64,000 nucleotides of DNA from the NCBI GenBank assembly GCA_030430565.1, contig JAUIKS010000044.1, positions 1 to 64,000 on the forward strand. The letters are read 5' to 3'. Position numbers and translations under genes: made by a program. The DNA comes from Polyangia bacterium. GTDB taxonomy: Bacteria; Myxococcota_A; Polyangia; Nannocystales; Nannocystaceae. The first letter of the stretch is position 1. Each line of letters begins with the position of its first letter. Below, piece after piece: positions 7,546-16,393 of this stretch. Under the pieces are notes generated by a model. The model saw nothing but the letters and a program-made list of their open reading frames with translations, was not told the DNA's origin and made no database searches.

Positions 7546-7941
7546 ATGGGGCGGCGCAAACCAAAGATCGACGCGCTCAGTCGACGCGAGCGGCAGATCA
7601 TGGACATCGTGTACCGCCGCGGTCGCGCGTCGGTCGGACATGTCCTCGAGGACCTCCCCGATCCGCCGAGCTACTCCGCCGTGCGCGCGCTGATGCGGGT
7701 GCTCGAGGGCAAGGGGCACCTCCGGCACGAGCGCGAGGGTCCGCGCTACGTCTACCTGCCGACGGTCGATCGCCGGCGCGCCCGCGGCAACGCGCTCGCG
7801 CACCTGGTCAACACATTCTTCGGCGGCTCGGCGAGCGAGACCGTCGCCGCGCTGCTCGACGCCCGCGGCGATGAGCTGACCGACGCCGAGCTCGACAGGC
7901 TCAGCGGGATGATCGAGCGCGCGCGCAAGGAGGGTCGCTGA
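7546..7941 (+). CDS. BlaI/MecI/CopY-family transcriptional repressor
   Basis: 131 residues with a winged-helix N-terminus (LSRRERQIMDIVYRRGRASV...YSAVRALMRVLEGKGHLRHEREG) and a helical dimerisation tail, the size and order of BlaI/MecI. These proteins repress until cleaved or released through a membrane M56 peptidase. The next gene, overlapping by 1 bp (TGATG), encodes exactly that. The inverted repeats immediately upstream are the likely operator. What signal it answers is not visible, since no beta-lactamase is adjacent; the divergent gene is lspA. Confidence 0.9.
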   Translation: MGRRKPKIDALSRRERQIMDIVYRRGRASVGHVLEDLPDPPSYSAVRALMRVLEGKGHLRHEREGPRYVYLPTVDRRRARGNALAHLVNTFFGGSASETVAALLDARGDELTDAELDRLSGMIERARKEGR

Positions 7942-8927
7942 TGGGCGTGACGCTGGGCGCGGCCGCGGGCTGGCTCGCGCTGCTGCAGCTCGAGGGCCTC
8001 GGGCTGCTCGCGCTGGCCTTCGCGCTCGACCGCTGCGCGCGTCGCCGCGACGCCGCGACCCGCCGCGCGATCTGGACGATCGCGACGGCGACCCTGTTGA
8101 TCGTCCCGCTCCCGCGGCTGCTGCTCGACGCCTCCGCGCGCGCGCTGCCCGAGACGGCCGCGCTCGTGGTGCTCGTCGTCTGGGGGCTCGGCGCGCTCGT
8201 CCTCACCCTGCGGCTCGCGCTCGGCGTGTCGCGGAGCCGGGCGCTCGCGCGGCGCTCGAGCCCGCTGCGGCGGCGCGCGTGGACCGAGACGCTCGAGGCG
8301 CTGCAGGGCGCGGGCGCGCCCGTGGCGGTCGAGCTGCGCGTCACCGACGAGCTCTCCGGTCCGGTGGCGCGCGGGGTCCTGCGCCCGCAGATCCTCGTGC
8401 CCCGCGAGATGCTCGACGTCTCCCCAGAGCAGCGCCGCTCGGTGTTGGCGCACGAGCTCGCGCACGTCGCCCGGGCCGACAGCGCGCTGCTGCTGGCGGG
8501 CGCGCTGGTGCGGGCGCTCTACTGGATCACGCCGCTCTCGTGGCGCGCCCTCGTGGCGCTGCGCGACGCGGCGGAGGACGCCGCCGACGACGCGGTGCTC
8601 GGCGCGGGCGTGCGCTCCTCCAGCTACGCCGCGCTGCTCGTCGGGCTCGCGCGGGCGCGCCTCGATCGCGCGGGCCGAGCGACGGCGGGCGGACTGCGTC
8701 GCCGCGTCGTCGCGATCCTCGACCCCGAGCGCGCGCGGAGCCGCGTGAGCGCGTCGCGCTGGGTCGCGCCCCGGCTCGCGGCGGCGGCGGCGCTGCTCGC
8801 CTGCTCCCTGACCGCCTGTGAGGCGCGTACGGACCCGCTCGAGGAGCGCGGCCACGCGAGCGCTCAGGGCTCACCTGCTCTAAATAACATAAACATAGGG
8901 TCAACCGAGCCCGCGCGCGGGAAGTGA
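7941..8927 (+). CDS. M56 (BlaR1/MecR1-like) membrane metallopeptidase
   Basis: 328 residues with several membrane helices (near 8-28, 45-62, 70-90 and a C-terminal one). The zinc motif HELAH lies in SVLAHELAHVARADS near residue 171, with a downstream acidic DAAEDAADDAVL block. BlaR1-type proteases sense a signal and inactivate the partner repressor. The large extracellular penicillin-binding sensor is absent: after the last hydrophobic segment only ~35 residues remain. The final codons (AACATAAACATA) are unusually AT-rich for this genome. Partner of the repressor upstream; TGA is followed directly by the next GTG. Confidence 0.88.
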   Translation: MGVTLGAAAGWLALLQLEGLGLLALAFALDRCARRRDAATRRAIWTIATATLLIVPLPRLLLDASARALPETAALVVLVVWGLGALVLTLRLALGVSRSRALARRSSPLRRRAWTETLEALQGAGAPVAVELRVTDELSGPVARGVLRPQILVPREMLDVSPEQRRSVLAHELAHVARADSALLLAGALVRALYWITPLSWRALVALRDAAEDAADDAVLGAGVRSSSYAALLVGLARARLDRAGRATAGGLRRRVVAILDPERARSRVSASRWVAPRLAAAAALLACSLTACEARTDPLEERGHASAQGSPALNNINIGSTEPARGK

Positions 8928-9683
8928 GTGCAGCGCGTCCGCGTCACCAAGTACGACCCGGCGCTTCGCGATCGCGCGGGGCGCTACCGGCGTGATGAGT
9001 GGACGAGCTCGTCGGACATCGGGCGCGCGTTCCGAGGGCAGCCGCTCACGCTCGCCGAGTACCTCGCGGTCGAGGCTCGCTACCTCGCGGCGGCGCTGCG
9101 CTTCCTCCCGCGCGGGGTCGATCATCTCCGGGTCGTCTCGCTGGAGGACCGCGGCCTTCGTCGGGCGCTCGAGCGGACGCGCCCGGAGCTGGTCGAGGCG
9201 GCCTTTCACGGGCTCTCGCTGCGCGAGGATCAAGCGCTCCCGCGCGCGGCGCTGTCGACCGTGATCAGGATGATCCTGCGCGAGCTGCTGTGGTGCCGGC
9301 TCGCGCTCCACGGGCGCGTCGAGCTCGAGTTTGGCTATGACTTCTATATGTACATCCACGCGGCGCACGACATCTCGGGCGCGCGGCGGGCGGCCGAGGC
9401 GTCGGGGCTGTTCTGCGAGACCATGCCGCCGCGCGAGCGCCCCGAGCGGCTCGAGTACACGCTTCAGCGCTACGCACGCGACGACGACCGCGACCCCGCC
9501 GAGCCGCTCCCGATCACGCTCACGCGCGCGCAGGCGCGATGGGTGCTGGGGCTCTCGAGCGAGCACCCGGCCGACGCGCCCGCCGCGATCACGCCCGAGC
9601 GCGCGGCGCGGCTCGTCGACATCGTCGGGTCGCTCCCGGCGTTCACGTTCCCGCGCTTTGACTACCTGCTCGAGCCGCGTTGA
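8928..9683 (+). CDS. Unknown protein in the blaI-M56 operon
   Basis: 251 residues from a GTG that directly abuts the stop of the M56 gene, so it is almost certainly co-translated. Recognisable features are the N-terminus VTKYDPALRDRAGRYRRDEW followed by TSSSDIG, and a later LEFGYDFYMYIHAAHDI. No signal peptide or membrane segment is visible. I recall similar TKY...DEWTSxSDIG proteins of unknown function in other bacteria but cannot name a family. Its 3' end overlaps the opposite-strand membrane-protein gene by 22 bp. Confidence 0.75.
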   Translation: MQRVRVTKYDPALRDRAGRYRRDEWTSSSDIGRAFRGQPLTLAEYLAVEARYLAAALRFLPRGVDHLRVVSLEDRGLRRALERTRPELVEAAFHGLSLREDQALPRAALSTVIRMILRELLWCRLALHGRVELEFGYDFYMYIHAAHDISGARRAAEASGLFCETMPPRERPERLEYTLQRYARDDDRDPAEPLPITLTRAQARWVLGLSSEHPADAPAAITPERAARLVDIVGSLPAFTFPRFDYLLEPR

Positions 9684-10705
9684 AGCCCCTGCTCCCCGGC
9701 GCGGTCGAGGCCGTCGACGCGCGACGAGAGCCGGATCATCAGCGCGAGGCGCCAGCACAGCTCGGTGACGCGCGCGAGCATCCAGACGACCCACAGCGCG
9801 AACAGGGCGTCGGAGCGGCACGCGAGATCGGCGAGCGCGTATTGCAGCGCGTCGGGGTCGGGCTCGCGGAGCGGCGCGAGGATCGGGCTCAGGTGCAGGA
9901 GCAGCAGCGCGCACGCGGCCGCGCTCGAGAGGTACCAGCACGCGGCCCACCCGGTGACGCGCGCGCCGGTGACGCGGGCGAGCGCGAACATGTGCTCGGG
10001 CGTCCGCGCGAGCGCGGCGACGGGGCGCGGCGAGCTCGACGCGCCGCGCTCGTCGAGATTAGGTGTCCATATGGACATCTTGGAGGCGAGCCGCGCCGAC
10101 AGCCGCGCGCGCCAGCGCAGCGAGGCGACGCAGACCCCCAGGCTCAGGACGCAGTGGAGGAGCAGCGCGCCGTCCCCTCGCAGCGGCGGGCGGTCGTGCT
10201 GCAGGAACTCGGGGCCGCCCGAGGCTCCTCCGGCGCCCAGCGAGAGGTCCAGCAGCATCCACAGCGAGACGGCCAGGGCGGCGGCGGCGACGGCGAACCA
10301 CAGCAGCTCGAGCTGCGTCGGCGCGGCGCTCCGCGTGTCGGCCTCGGAGGAGCGCGCGGGCGGGAGCCGCGGCCACGCCCGCGCGACCGCGGCCATCACC
10401 CCGAGCCCAGCGAGCGCGGCGATCAGCGCGGGGGGGTGCACCCCGCGGGCGGAGAAGATGGACCAGAGGATCAACCAGGCGCCAAAGACCGGCGACGCCC
10501 AGCGCGGCAGGCCGGTCGTGAGCGCGAGCGCGGCGCCGATAGAGATCGCGATGAGCCCGCCCCGCTCCAGCGGCCACAGCGGCGAGAACCACGGCGCCAC
10601 GATCCAGGCGAGGAGCCAGAGCGCGGCAGTCCCGGCGATCAGGCAGCCGACCTGCGCGGCGCGAAGTCGAAGGAGCTGCTTCGGGGCGGCGGGCGATGGG
10701 TTCAT
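9662..10705 (-). CDS. Polytopic membrane protein of unknown function
   Basis: 347 residues with about eight to nine hydrophobic segments (for example LIAGTAALWLLAWIVAPWF, LIAISIGAALALTTGL, LELLWFAVAAAALAVSLWML, LLLHCVLSLGVCVASL, AACALLLLHLSPIL, LFALWVVWMLARV). No transporter or enzyme motif stands out. A loop near residue 210 (SKMSIWTPN) is encoded by a sequence resembling the ATGTC-N6-GACAT dyad (10063-10080). Divergent from the lectin-like lipoprotein gene. Confidence 0.8.
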   Translation of the reverse strand: MNPSPAAPKQLLRLRAAQVGCLIAGTAALWLLAWIVAPWFSPLWPLERGGLIAISIGAALALTTGLPRWASPVFGAWLILWSIFSARGVHPPALIAALAGLGVMAAVARAWPRLPPARSSEADTRSAAPTQLELLWFAVAAAALAVSLWMLLDLSLGAGGASGGPEFLQHDRPPLRGDGALLLHCVLSLGVCVASLRWRARLSARLASKMSIWTPNLDERGASSSPRPVAALARTPEHMFALARVTGARVTGWAACWYLSSAAACALLLLHLSPILAPLREPDPDALQYALADLACRSDALFALWVVWMLARVTELCWRLALMIRLSSRVDGLDRAGEQGLQRGSSR

Positions 10706-10901
10706 ACAGTGACCGTCGTGACATCTTTGGCGATCGCGGGCCCCAGTCTTACCGCGCTACGAATGCAGAGGGTCGCGCGTCGCGTGGCGCGCGTGCGCCC
10801 GCGAGACCGCGTGGCGAGAGCGTCTCGCGTCGACAGGGGGCTCGTGGTGGACAGCCGCCGCGCCGCGCGTCATGGTCCCCGCACACCGGCGAAGGATTGC
10901 C

Positions 10902-11801
10902 ATGAACAACGCAGAGACACGCAGACGACACATCGCGACGCTCGCGCTCGCGCTCGCCCTCACCGCGCCCGGGGCGGGCTGCGGCGACAGCGGCGAGGAC
11001 ACCGACGCAATGACCCAAGGGACAGGCGAGACCGAGGCCGCCAGCTCGACGACCGAGGCCGCGACGGGGACGACCACGGCCGGCTCGGGCGCGACCACGA
11101 CGATGGGCTCCTCGGGCTCGATGACGGCGTCGACGGACGCGACGAGCACGACGACCACGACGGCCACGACGACCGTTGACACCGATCCCGCGACCACGAC
11201 CACCGCGACCACCTCCTTCGACGACCCGGTGATGGGCTTCTTCGTCTCGAGCACCGGGAGCGCGACCGGAAACCTCGGCGGCCTCAACGGCGCGGACAAG
11301 CGCTGTCAGGAGCTGGCGGACGCGGTCGGCGTCGGCGACCGGACGTGGCGCGCCTACCTCAGCGCCGAGAAGGGCGACGACGACCAGCCCGTGCACGCGC
11401 GCGATCGGATCGGCCAAGGGCCCTGGTACAACGCGAACTGGGCGCTGGTCGCCCAGGACCTCGACGAGCTGCACGCGCTCGACGGCGACCCCGAGCTGTT
11501 CGTCGACGAGAACGGCGACATGATCAACGGTCAGTGGGAGGGCTCGCCCGACCCGAACGAGCACGACATCCTCACCGGCACCGATCGCGACGGCTACCTG
11601 ATGCCGGGCTTGACGTGCGCCGACTGGAGCTCCGAGGACCCGTCCCTGTTCGCGCAGGTCGGGCACTCCGACGGCCTCGGGCCGATGGGGAGCGACGACG
11701 AGATCTACCGACCGTGGAACTCGGTGCACGAGAGCGGCGGGTGCAACGACACCGCGCCCAAGGGCGGCGCCGGGAAGATCTACTGCTTCGCTGCGGACTG
11801 A
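10902..11801 (+). CDS. Lipoprotein with Thr/Ser linker and DUF1554-like (endostatin/C-type-lectin fold) domain
   Basis: 299 residues. The start ATG is preceded by AAGGA. The signal peptide ends in lipobox GAGC near residue 26. Residues 30-110 are a Thr/Ser/Ala-rich linker typical of myxobacterial surface lipoproteins. The C-terminal ~185 residues begin MGFFVSSTGSATGNLGGLNGADKRC and contain TWRAYLSAE, TCADWSS and GHSDGLGP, the pattern of DUF1554-type domains. These share a fold with Leptospira Len proteins and endostatin, which bind host or matrix ligands. Cysteines in KRCQE, LTCADW, GGCNDT and IYCFAAD probably form disulfides. Related to the gene at 45616. Confidence 0.85.
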   Translation: MNNAETRRRHIATLALALALTAPGAGCGDSGEDTDAMTQGTGETEAASSTTEAATGTTTAGSGATTTMGSSGSMTASTDATSTTTTTATTTVDTDPATTTTATTSFDDPVMGFFVSSTGSATGNLGGLNGADKRCQELADAVGVGDRTWRAYLSAEKGDDDQPVHARDRIGQGPWYNANWALVAQDLDELHALDGDPELFVDENGDMINGQWEGSPDPNEHDILTGTDRDGYLMPGLTCADWSSEDPSLFAQVGHSDGLGPMGSDDEIYRPWNSVHESGGCNDTAPKGGAGKIYCFAAD

Positions 11802-11858
11802 CCGTCGACGCGGGGCGCCGCACGGCGGGCGCGGGGCGCCGCCGCGCGGCGCGAGCGG

Positions 11859-13163
11859 CTACTGCTGCACGCAGATCAGGAAGTCGTCGAAGCGCGAGAT
11901 GTCGGGCTCGTTGCCGCCGCCGGAGTAGCCCCACGCGCGCATCGCCGTCAGCTCTTTGCCGGGGTCGAGATCAGCGGTCACGTCGAACTTCAGCCAGTCC
12001 TGCCACGCGGGCCAGATGACCGTCTCCTGCGTGTTGTCCGAGTAGAGCAGCCAGGTGACGGTGAACACGCTCTCGCCGTGCCACTCCCAGTACGAGGCCT
12101 CGATGATCTCGCTGACCGGCACCGGCGCGAAGGACTGCTCGACGTAGAAGTTGCCGTTGGTCTCGGCCGCCCACTGCCCGGTGTGCGGGTTGGTGTTGAC
12201 GACGTCGGTCGCGGGGGAGCTGCTCGTGAAGGGCGCGAACACGCCGTCTTCGAAGCCGTGGTTCAGCAGGATGTTGACCTGTCCGTCCGGGCAGCCGTCG
12301 TCGACGTTGTTCTCGCAGGCGTTGCTGCACTCGTCGTCGTCCACGTCGTTGGCGTCGTCGCACTCCTCGACGCCGTCCTGGACGAAGCCGTCGCCGCAGC
12401 TGGCGGCGGCGCAGGTGGTGAGGCAGTCGTCGGTCTCGACGTCGTTGGCGTCGTCGCACTCCTCGACGCCGTCTTGGACGAAGCCGTCGCCGCAGCTGGC
12501 GGCGACGCAGGTGGCGAGGCAGTCGTCGGTCTCGACGTCGTTGGCGTCGTCGCACTCCTCGACGCCGTCCTGGACGAAGCCGTCGCCGCACGCGGCGACC
12601 GTGCAGCTGCTGGGGCACTCGTCGGTGTCCTCGAGGTTGCCGTCGTCGCACTCCTCGTCGGGGCCCAGCAGGCCGTCGCCGCAGACGTTCAGCGTGCAGT
12701 CGCTCTTGCAGGCCGCGTTGTCGCCGTTGTCCTCGCCGTCGTCGCACTCCTCGTCGCCCTCGAGGACCCCGTCGCCGCAGACGGCGTCGGAGGGCTGGAC
12801 GCACACGCCGTCCTCGCAGACCAGCGGGTCGTCGCAGAGATCGCCGGCGCAGGGGCAGCCCTCGGTGCCCTCGGGACACGACGATGTCGTGCCGGCGGAG
12901 GTCATCGCGGTGGTCGCCTCGGTCGCGCTCGTCGTCGCCTCGGTGTCGCCCTCCGAGTCGCTGCCGCCTGGCCCGACGCCCGTGGTGCTGGTGGTCGTCA
13001 TCTCGGGGCCCGCGGTCGTCGCGGCGCCGGTCGTGCCGGTCGTGCCCGTGTCGTCGGTTGTGCTCGCGCCGACCGCGTCGTCGCCGCAGCCGCTGGCGAG
13101 CCCGAGCGGGAGCGCGACGCCGAGGAGGACCGCCGCAAATTTTGAACATGTCGAAACGGACAT
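11859..13163 (-). CDS. Lipoprotein with five DUF4215 cysteine repeats and a beta-sandwich C-terminus
   Basis: 434 residues. Lipobox LASGC near residue 26; Thr-rich linker to ~95; a small Cys cluster (CPCAGDLCDDPLVCEDGVC); then five CGDG...EECDD repeats (~130-285). Repeats of this TIGR02232/DUF4215 type are a myxobacterial hallmark. The last ~150 residues (NILLNHGFEDGVF...FDDFLICVQQ) look like a carbohydrate-binding-type jelly roll. Repeats three to five are nearly identical in DNA. Start ATG at 13163 is supported by TACCAT 6 nt upstream. A perfect regulatory dyad overlaps the start codon and first codons. Confidence 0.88.
   Translation of the reverse strand: MSVSTCSKFAAVLLGVALPLGLASGCGDDAVGASTTDDTGTTGTTGAATTAGPEMTTTSTTGVGPGGSDSEGDTEATTSATEATTAMTSAGTTSSCPEGTEGCPCAGDLCDDPLVCEDGVCVQPSDAVCGDGVLEGDEECDDGEDNGDNAACKSDCTLNVCGDGLLGPDEECDDGNLEDTDECPSSCTVAACGDGFVQDGVEECDDANDVETDDCLATCVAASCGDGFVQDGVEECDDANDVETDDCLTTCAAASCGDGFVQDGVEECDDANDVDDDECSNACENNVDDGCPDGQVNILLNHGFEDGVFAPFTSSSPATDVVNTNPHTGQWAAETNGNFYVEQSFAPVPVSEIIEASYWEWHGESVFTVTWLLYSDNTQETVIWPAWQDWLKFDVTADLDPGKELTAMRAWGYSGGGNEPDISRFDDFLICVQQ
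12335..12600 (-). repeat. Three near-identical 96-bp coding tandem repeats
   Basis: Each unit encodes CGDGFVQDGVEECDDANDV and its disulfide partners. The copies differ by a few bases, which implies recent duplication within the gene. Confidence 0.75.
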
Positions 13164-13164
13164 G
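13147..13164. promoter_or_regulatory. Perfect CATGTC-N6-GACATG dyad overlapping a start codon
   Basis: CATGTC-GAAACG-GACATG. The ATG of the Cys-repeat lipoprotein (13163) is part of the right arm. With a leaderless transcript the site would span +1 to about +17, a repressor-like position. Confidence 0.55.
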
Positions 13165-13169
13165 TCATG

Positions 13170-13175
13170 ATGGTA
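13170..13175 (-). promoter_or_regulatory. Leaderless -10 element (TACCAT)
   Basis: TACCAT ends 6 nt upstream of the ATG at 13163. Confidence 0.45.
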
Positions 13176-13261
13176 GCGGAGCGCGCGGCTCGCTCGGCGT
13201 CGACGTGCCGAGGAGACTCACGCGCGCGGCCCTGCCTCGCGGCCGGTCGCCGCGGCCGGGC

Positions 13262-13434
13262 TCAGCCGGCCGGGTCGCGCGGGGGGATGTTGAAGCGCCG
13301 GCGCAGCTCCTCGACCGGCGTGTCCACGTCCTGCCAGTAGTCCCAGTCCTTGTTGATCGGGCCGTCAGCACGCGCTACGCGAGCGCGCGCGCGCCCACGC
13401 GCAGCTGCTGGGGAGACGGGAGCTTGAAATCCAC
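13262..13434 (-). pseudogene. Small gene with a frameshift
   Basis: From GTG 13434 the frame reads VDFKLPSPQQLRVGARALA and meets TAG at 13375-13377. The adjacent frame continues at once with ARADGPINKDWDYWQDVDTP...RRRFNIPPRDPAG to TGA at 13262. Joined, they make a sensible ~57-residue acidic/basic protein. A TAGGAT hexamer ends 6 nt before the GTG, as in intact genes here, so this was or is a real gene. The break falls in a run of alternating G and C (13370-13400), which is prone to slippage or sequencing error. I do not recognise the protein. Confidence 0.55.
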
Positions 13435-13486
13435 GCCTCGATCCTACCATTCGCCCGCAGCGCCGCAGGCTCGAGAATTCTCCGGG

Positions 13487-13492
13487 TAGACT
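13487..13492 (+). promoter_or_regulatory. Leaderless -10 element (TAGACT)
   Basis: TAGACT ends 7 nt before the ATG at 13500. Confidence 0.4.
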
Positions 13493-13499
13493 TCCCGCG

Positions 13500-14513
13500 A
13501 TGTCGCGACGATCGCTGAGCGGAGCCACGGGGCTCGTGTTCGCCCTCGCGCTCGTGGGCCCTGGCTGCGTACGTTCGAATGGCGTGCCGAACCCCTCCGG
13601 CGCGGCGCAGGAGTCCGCGCCGGCGGCGGCGGCGGCGAAGCAGGTGGCCGAGGAGGTCGCGTCGCCGGAGCCGGCGGAGCCGCCCGCGCTCTCGGTCGGG
13701 GGCGCCGCGTTCACCTTCGTCTATGACGGCGAGGCCCCGGTCCCGGAGGCCGCGCTGACGGAGTGGGTGCAGCGCTCCGCGGGGCTGATCAGCGACTACT
13801 ACGGCGCGTTCCCGGTGCCCGACCTCGAGATCACGATCACGTCGCGCTCACGCGCCGGCGTCGGCTTCGGGCAGCACTGGGACGGCAAGTGGCTGCGGAT
13901 CACGGTCGGCGAGGGGACCTCGCGCGAGACCTTCGAGCGCGACTGGGTGATGGTCCACGAGATGCTGCACGCGTGCTTCCCCGATCTGAAGCGTCGCCAC
14001 CGGTGGATGCAGGAGGGGCTGTCGACCTACCTCGAGCCGGTGGTGCGCGCGCGCGGCGGGAACGTCAGCGAGCCGTGGGTGTGGAGCAAGTGGGTCCGCA
14101 TGATGCACAACGGCCGCCCCGGCCCCGGCGACCGCGGGCTCGACATCACGCACACCTGGGGGCGCGTGTACTGGGGCGGCGCGCTGTTCTGGCTGATGGC
14201 CGACCTCGAGATCCGGCAGCAGTCCAACAACACCAAGGGCCTCGAGCACGCGCTGCGCGGGATCGTCGAGGCCGGGGGGAACGGGCGCGTGACCTGGACG
14301 ACGAAGCAGGTCATCGAGGTCGGCGACGAGGCGACCGGGACCACCGCGCTGCGCGACGTCTACGCGCGCATGGCCGAGGCGCCAGGGGACGTCGAGCTCG
14401 ACGCGCTGTGGGCGAAGCTCGGCGTGATCCCGCAGGAGGACGGCTCGGTGAAGCTGGTCGACGACGCGCCGCTCGCGGGCGTCCGCGAGGCGATGACGCG
14501 GAGCCCAGGCTGA
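13500..14513 (+). CDS. Zinc metallopeptidase lipoprotein, gluzincin (M1/M61-like)
   Basis: 337 residues. Lipobox GPGC near residue 23, then an Ala/Pro/Glu linker to ~65. The catalytic motif HEMLH lies in WVMVHEMLHACFP near residue 150. The third zinc ligand is likely Glu in WMQEGLSTYLEP about 20 residues later, the HExxH-(18-20)-E spacing of gluzincins. TWGRVYWGGALFWLMADLEIR resembles the substrate-side helix of M1/M61 peptidases. It probably acts in the periplasm or at the cell surface as an aminopeptidase-like enzyme. Confidence 0.85.
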   Translation: MSRRSLSGATGLVFALALVGPGCVRSNGVPNPSGAAQESAPAAAAAKQVAEEVASPEPAEPPALSVGGAAFTFVYDGEAPVPEAALTEWVQRSAGLISDYYGAFPVPDLEITITSRSRAGVGFGQHWDGKWLRITVGEGTSRETFERDWVMVHEMLHACFPDLKRRHRWMQEGLSTYLEPVVRARGGNVSEPWVWSKWVRMMHNGRPGPGDRGLDITHTWGRVYWGGALFWLMADLEIRQQSNNTKGLEHALRGIVEAGGNGRVTWTTKQVIEVGDEATGTTALRDVYARMAEAPGDVELDALWAKLGVIPQEDGSVKLVDDAPLAGVREAMTRSPG

Positions 14514-14549
14514 AGCTCGCGGCGCGCGGGGTGGTAGTCTCGCGCCGGC

Positions 14550-15422
14550 ATGACGGAGACGAACGCGAGCGAGGGCGAGCGCGTGAAGATGCACGAGCAG
14601 AACCGCCGCTCGTGGAACGCGGTCACGCCGGCGCACAACAGTCACAAGCGCGACCAGGCGGGCTTTCTGCGCGCGGGCGGGAGCACGCTGTTCCCCGAGG
14701 AGCTCGAGCTGCTCGGGCCGCTGGACGGGCGACGGCTCGTGCACCTGCAGTGCAATTGCGGTCAAGACAGCGTCAGCCTCGCGCTGCAGGGCGCGGCGGT
14801 GACGGGCGTCGACATCTCGGATCGGGCGATCGAGTTCGCGCGCGCGCTCGCGCGCGCGACGGAGGTCTCGGCGAGCTTCGAGCGCGCGGACCTGTTTGAC
14901 TGGTTCGACAGCTTCGGCGCGCGCGAGCGCTTCGAGCTGGCGTTCTCGAGCTACGGCAGCATCGGCTGGCTCGCCGATCTCGAGCGCTGGGCGCGGGGCG
15001 TGGCGAAGGTGCTGGCGCCCGGCGGGCGACTCGTGCTGCTCGAGTTCCACCCGCTGGTGTGGAGCCTGGGCCCCGGCGGCGCGCTGACGGGTGACCCCTA
15101 CTTTATCGAGGCGCCGCTCGAGGAGGCGGGCGGGGTCAACGACTACGTGCGCGAGGGCCTGGCGCCGTCGGGCTTCGAGGTCGGCAGCGAGGACTTCACG
15201 AACCCGGAGCCCGCGTACTCGTTTCAATGGACCGTCGGTGAGATCGTCGGGGCGCTGATCGGCGCGGGCCTGCGGATCGAGCGGCTGCGCGAGTACCCCT
15301 ACGCCAACGGCTGCGTGCTGTTCGAGGGCATGCGCGCGCTCCCGGGGCGGCGCTACGCGATGCCCGAGGGTAAACCCGCGCTGCCGCTGATGCTGGGCGT
15401 CGTGGCGCGCCGCGAGGGCTGA
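14550..15422 (+). CDS. Class I SAM-dependent methyltransferase
   Basis: 290 residues. SAM-binding motif LVHLQCNCGQDSVSLA near residue 64, GVDISDRAIEFARA near 89, and VLAPGGRLVLLEFHP near 154. The LQCxxGxDSL variant of the glycine-rich loop marks a recognisable bacterial subgroup of small-molecule methyltransferases, often annotated only as class I. A TAGTCT hexamer ends 9 nt before the ATG. The CPBP protease gene follows after 4 bp, so the two are probably co-transcribed. Substrate unknown. Confidence 0.88.
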   Translation: MTETNASEGERVKMHEQNRRSWNAVTPAHNSHKRDQAGFLRAGGSTLFPEELELLGPLDGRRLVHLQCNCGQDSVSLALQGAAVTGVDISDRAIEFARALARATEVSASFERADLFDWFDSFGARERFELAFSSYGSIGWLADLERWARGVAKVLAPGGRLVLLEFHPLVWSLGPGGALTGDPYFIEAPLEEAGGVNDYVREGLAPSGFEVGSEDFTNPEPAYSFQWTVGEIVGALIGAGLRIERLREYPYANGCVLFEGMRALPGRRYAMPEGKPALPLMLGVVARREG

Positions 15423-15426
15423 GCTC

Positions 15427-16377
15427 GTGCGCGGGATCCTGGACATGCTCCGCGCCTACGCGCGCGAGGAGCTCGACGCCTGGAGCTACGGGCTCACGGC
15501 GCTGCTCCTGGCGCTAGCGATCGCGGTCAACTACGCGCTCGACTTCGAGACGACCTATATCGCGACGCACTTCCTCGAGCCCGCGCAGATCGGCTACTAC
15601 GCGCTCTACTACGCGCTGCCCTTCGTCTCGACGATCGTCATCAGCGCGTGGGCGCGGGGTCGGCTGCAGGCGCTGCGCGACCCGACGCTGTGGCTGGCGA
15701 CGGCGGCGACGCTCGTCGGCTACGGCGTGTACCGCAACTTCCACTACTACGGCCCGTGGATCCAAGAGACCTTCGCGCCCGAGGTCCGGTGGTTTCTGTT
15801 CATCTGCGCGGCCAACTGCGTGCGCGCGGTCCTCGGCTTCGGCTTGGTGCTCGCGCTGTGGCTGGCGATCGATCGCCGGCTCGACGGGCGCGCGGCCCAG
15901 CCGCTCTACGGCGTCAGCCTGCGCTCGATCGAGCTGCGGCCCTACCTCTTGATGCTCGCGCTGATCAGCCCGCTGATCGCCTGGGCCTCGTTTCAGCCGG
16001 CGTTTCAGGCCGTGTACCCGCGCTACACGCCGGGCGCCGAGCTGGCGTACTGGGGGCTCGAGCCGTGGCAGGGCTACGCGATCTTTGAGCTGTGCTACGG
16101 GACAGACTTTGTCTTCACCGAGCTGTTCTTCCGCGGCCTGCTCGTCCTCGGCTTCGCGCGCTGGCTGGGGCCCGCCGCGGTGCTGCCGATGGTCACCTTC
16201 TACGCCTTCACGCACTTCGAAAAGCCGCTCGCGGAGGCGCTCGGCTCGATCTTCGGCGGCTGGGCGCTCGGGGTCATCGCCTACCGGACGCGCAGCGTCG
16301 CCGGCGGCGTCGTGATCCATCTGGGCGTGGCGTACTTGATGGAGGCGGCGGCGATCCTGCAGCGCGCGCTGGGATAG
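15427..16377 (+). CDS. CPBP-family intramembrane protease
   Basis: 316 residues with about eight membrane helices. Near residue 230 TELFFRGLLVLGFARWLG matches CPBP motif 1 (usually EExxxR), but the first Glu is replaced by Thr. FYAFTHFEKP supplies motif 2 (FxxxH). GGVVIHLGVAYLME supplies the third conserved His. CPBP proteins are type II CAAX-prenyl-protease relatives with glutamate-based catalysis in the membrane. The single remaining motif-1 Glu is consistent with several active family members. GTG start 4 bp after the methyltransferase stop. Target unknown. Confidence 0.85.
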   Translation: MRGILDMLRAYAREELDAWSYGLTALLLALAIAVNYALDFETTYIATHFLEPAQIGYYALYYALPFVSTIVISAWARGRLQALRDPTLWLATAATLVGYGVYRNFHYYGPWIQETFAPEVRWFLFICAANCVRAVLGFGLVLALWLAIDRRLDGRAAQPLYGVSLRSIELRPYLLMLALISPLIAWASFQPAFQAVYPRYTPGAELAYWGLEPWQGYAIFELCYGTDFVFTELFFRGLLVLGFARWLGPAAVLPMVTFYAFTHFEKPLAEALGSIFGGWALGVIAYRTRSVAGGVVIHLGVAYLMEAAAILQRALG

Positions 16378-16393
16378 GCTGGTATGAACGGGC

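Noticed and set aside
10063..10080. GTGTC-CATATG-GACAT dyad like the regulatory sites
   Set aside because: It lies inside the membrane-protein gene (residues SKMSIWTPN), far from any start. Counted as chance unless a genome search shows otherwise.
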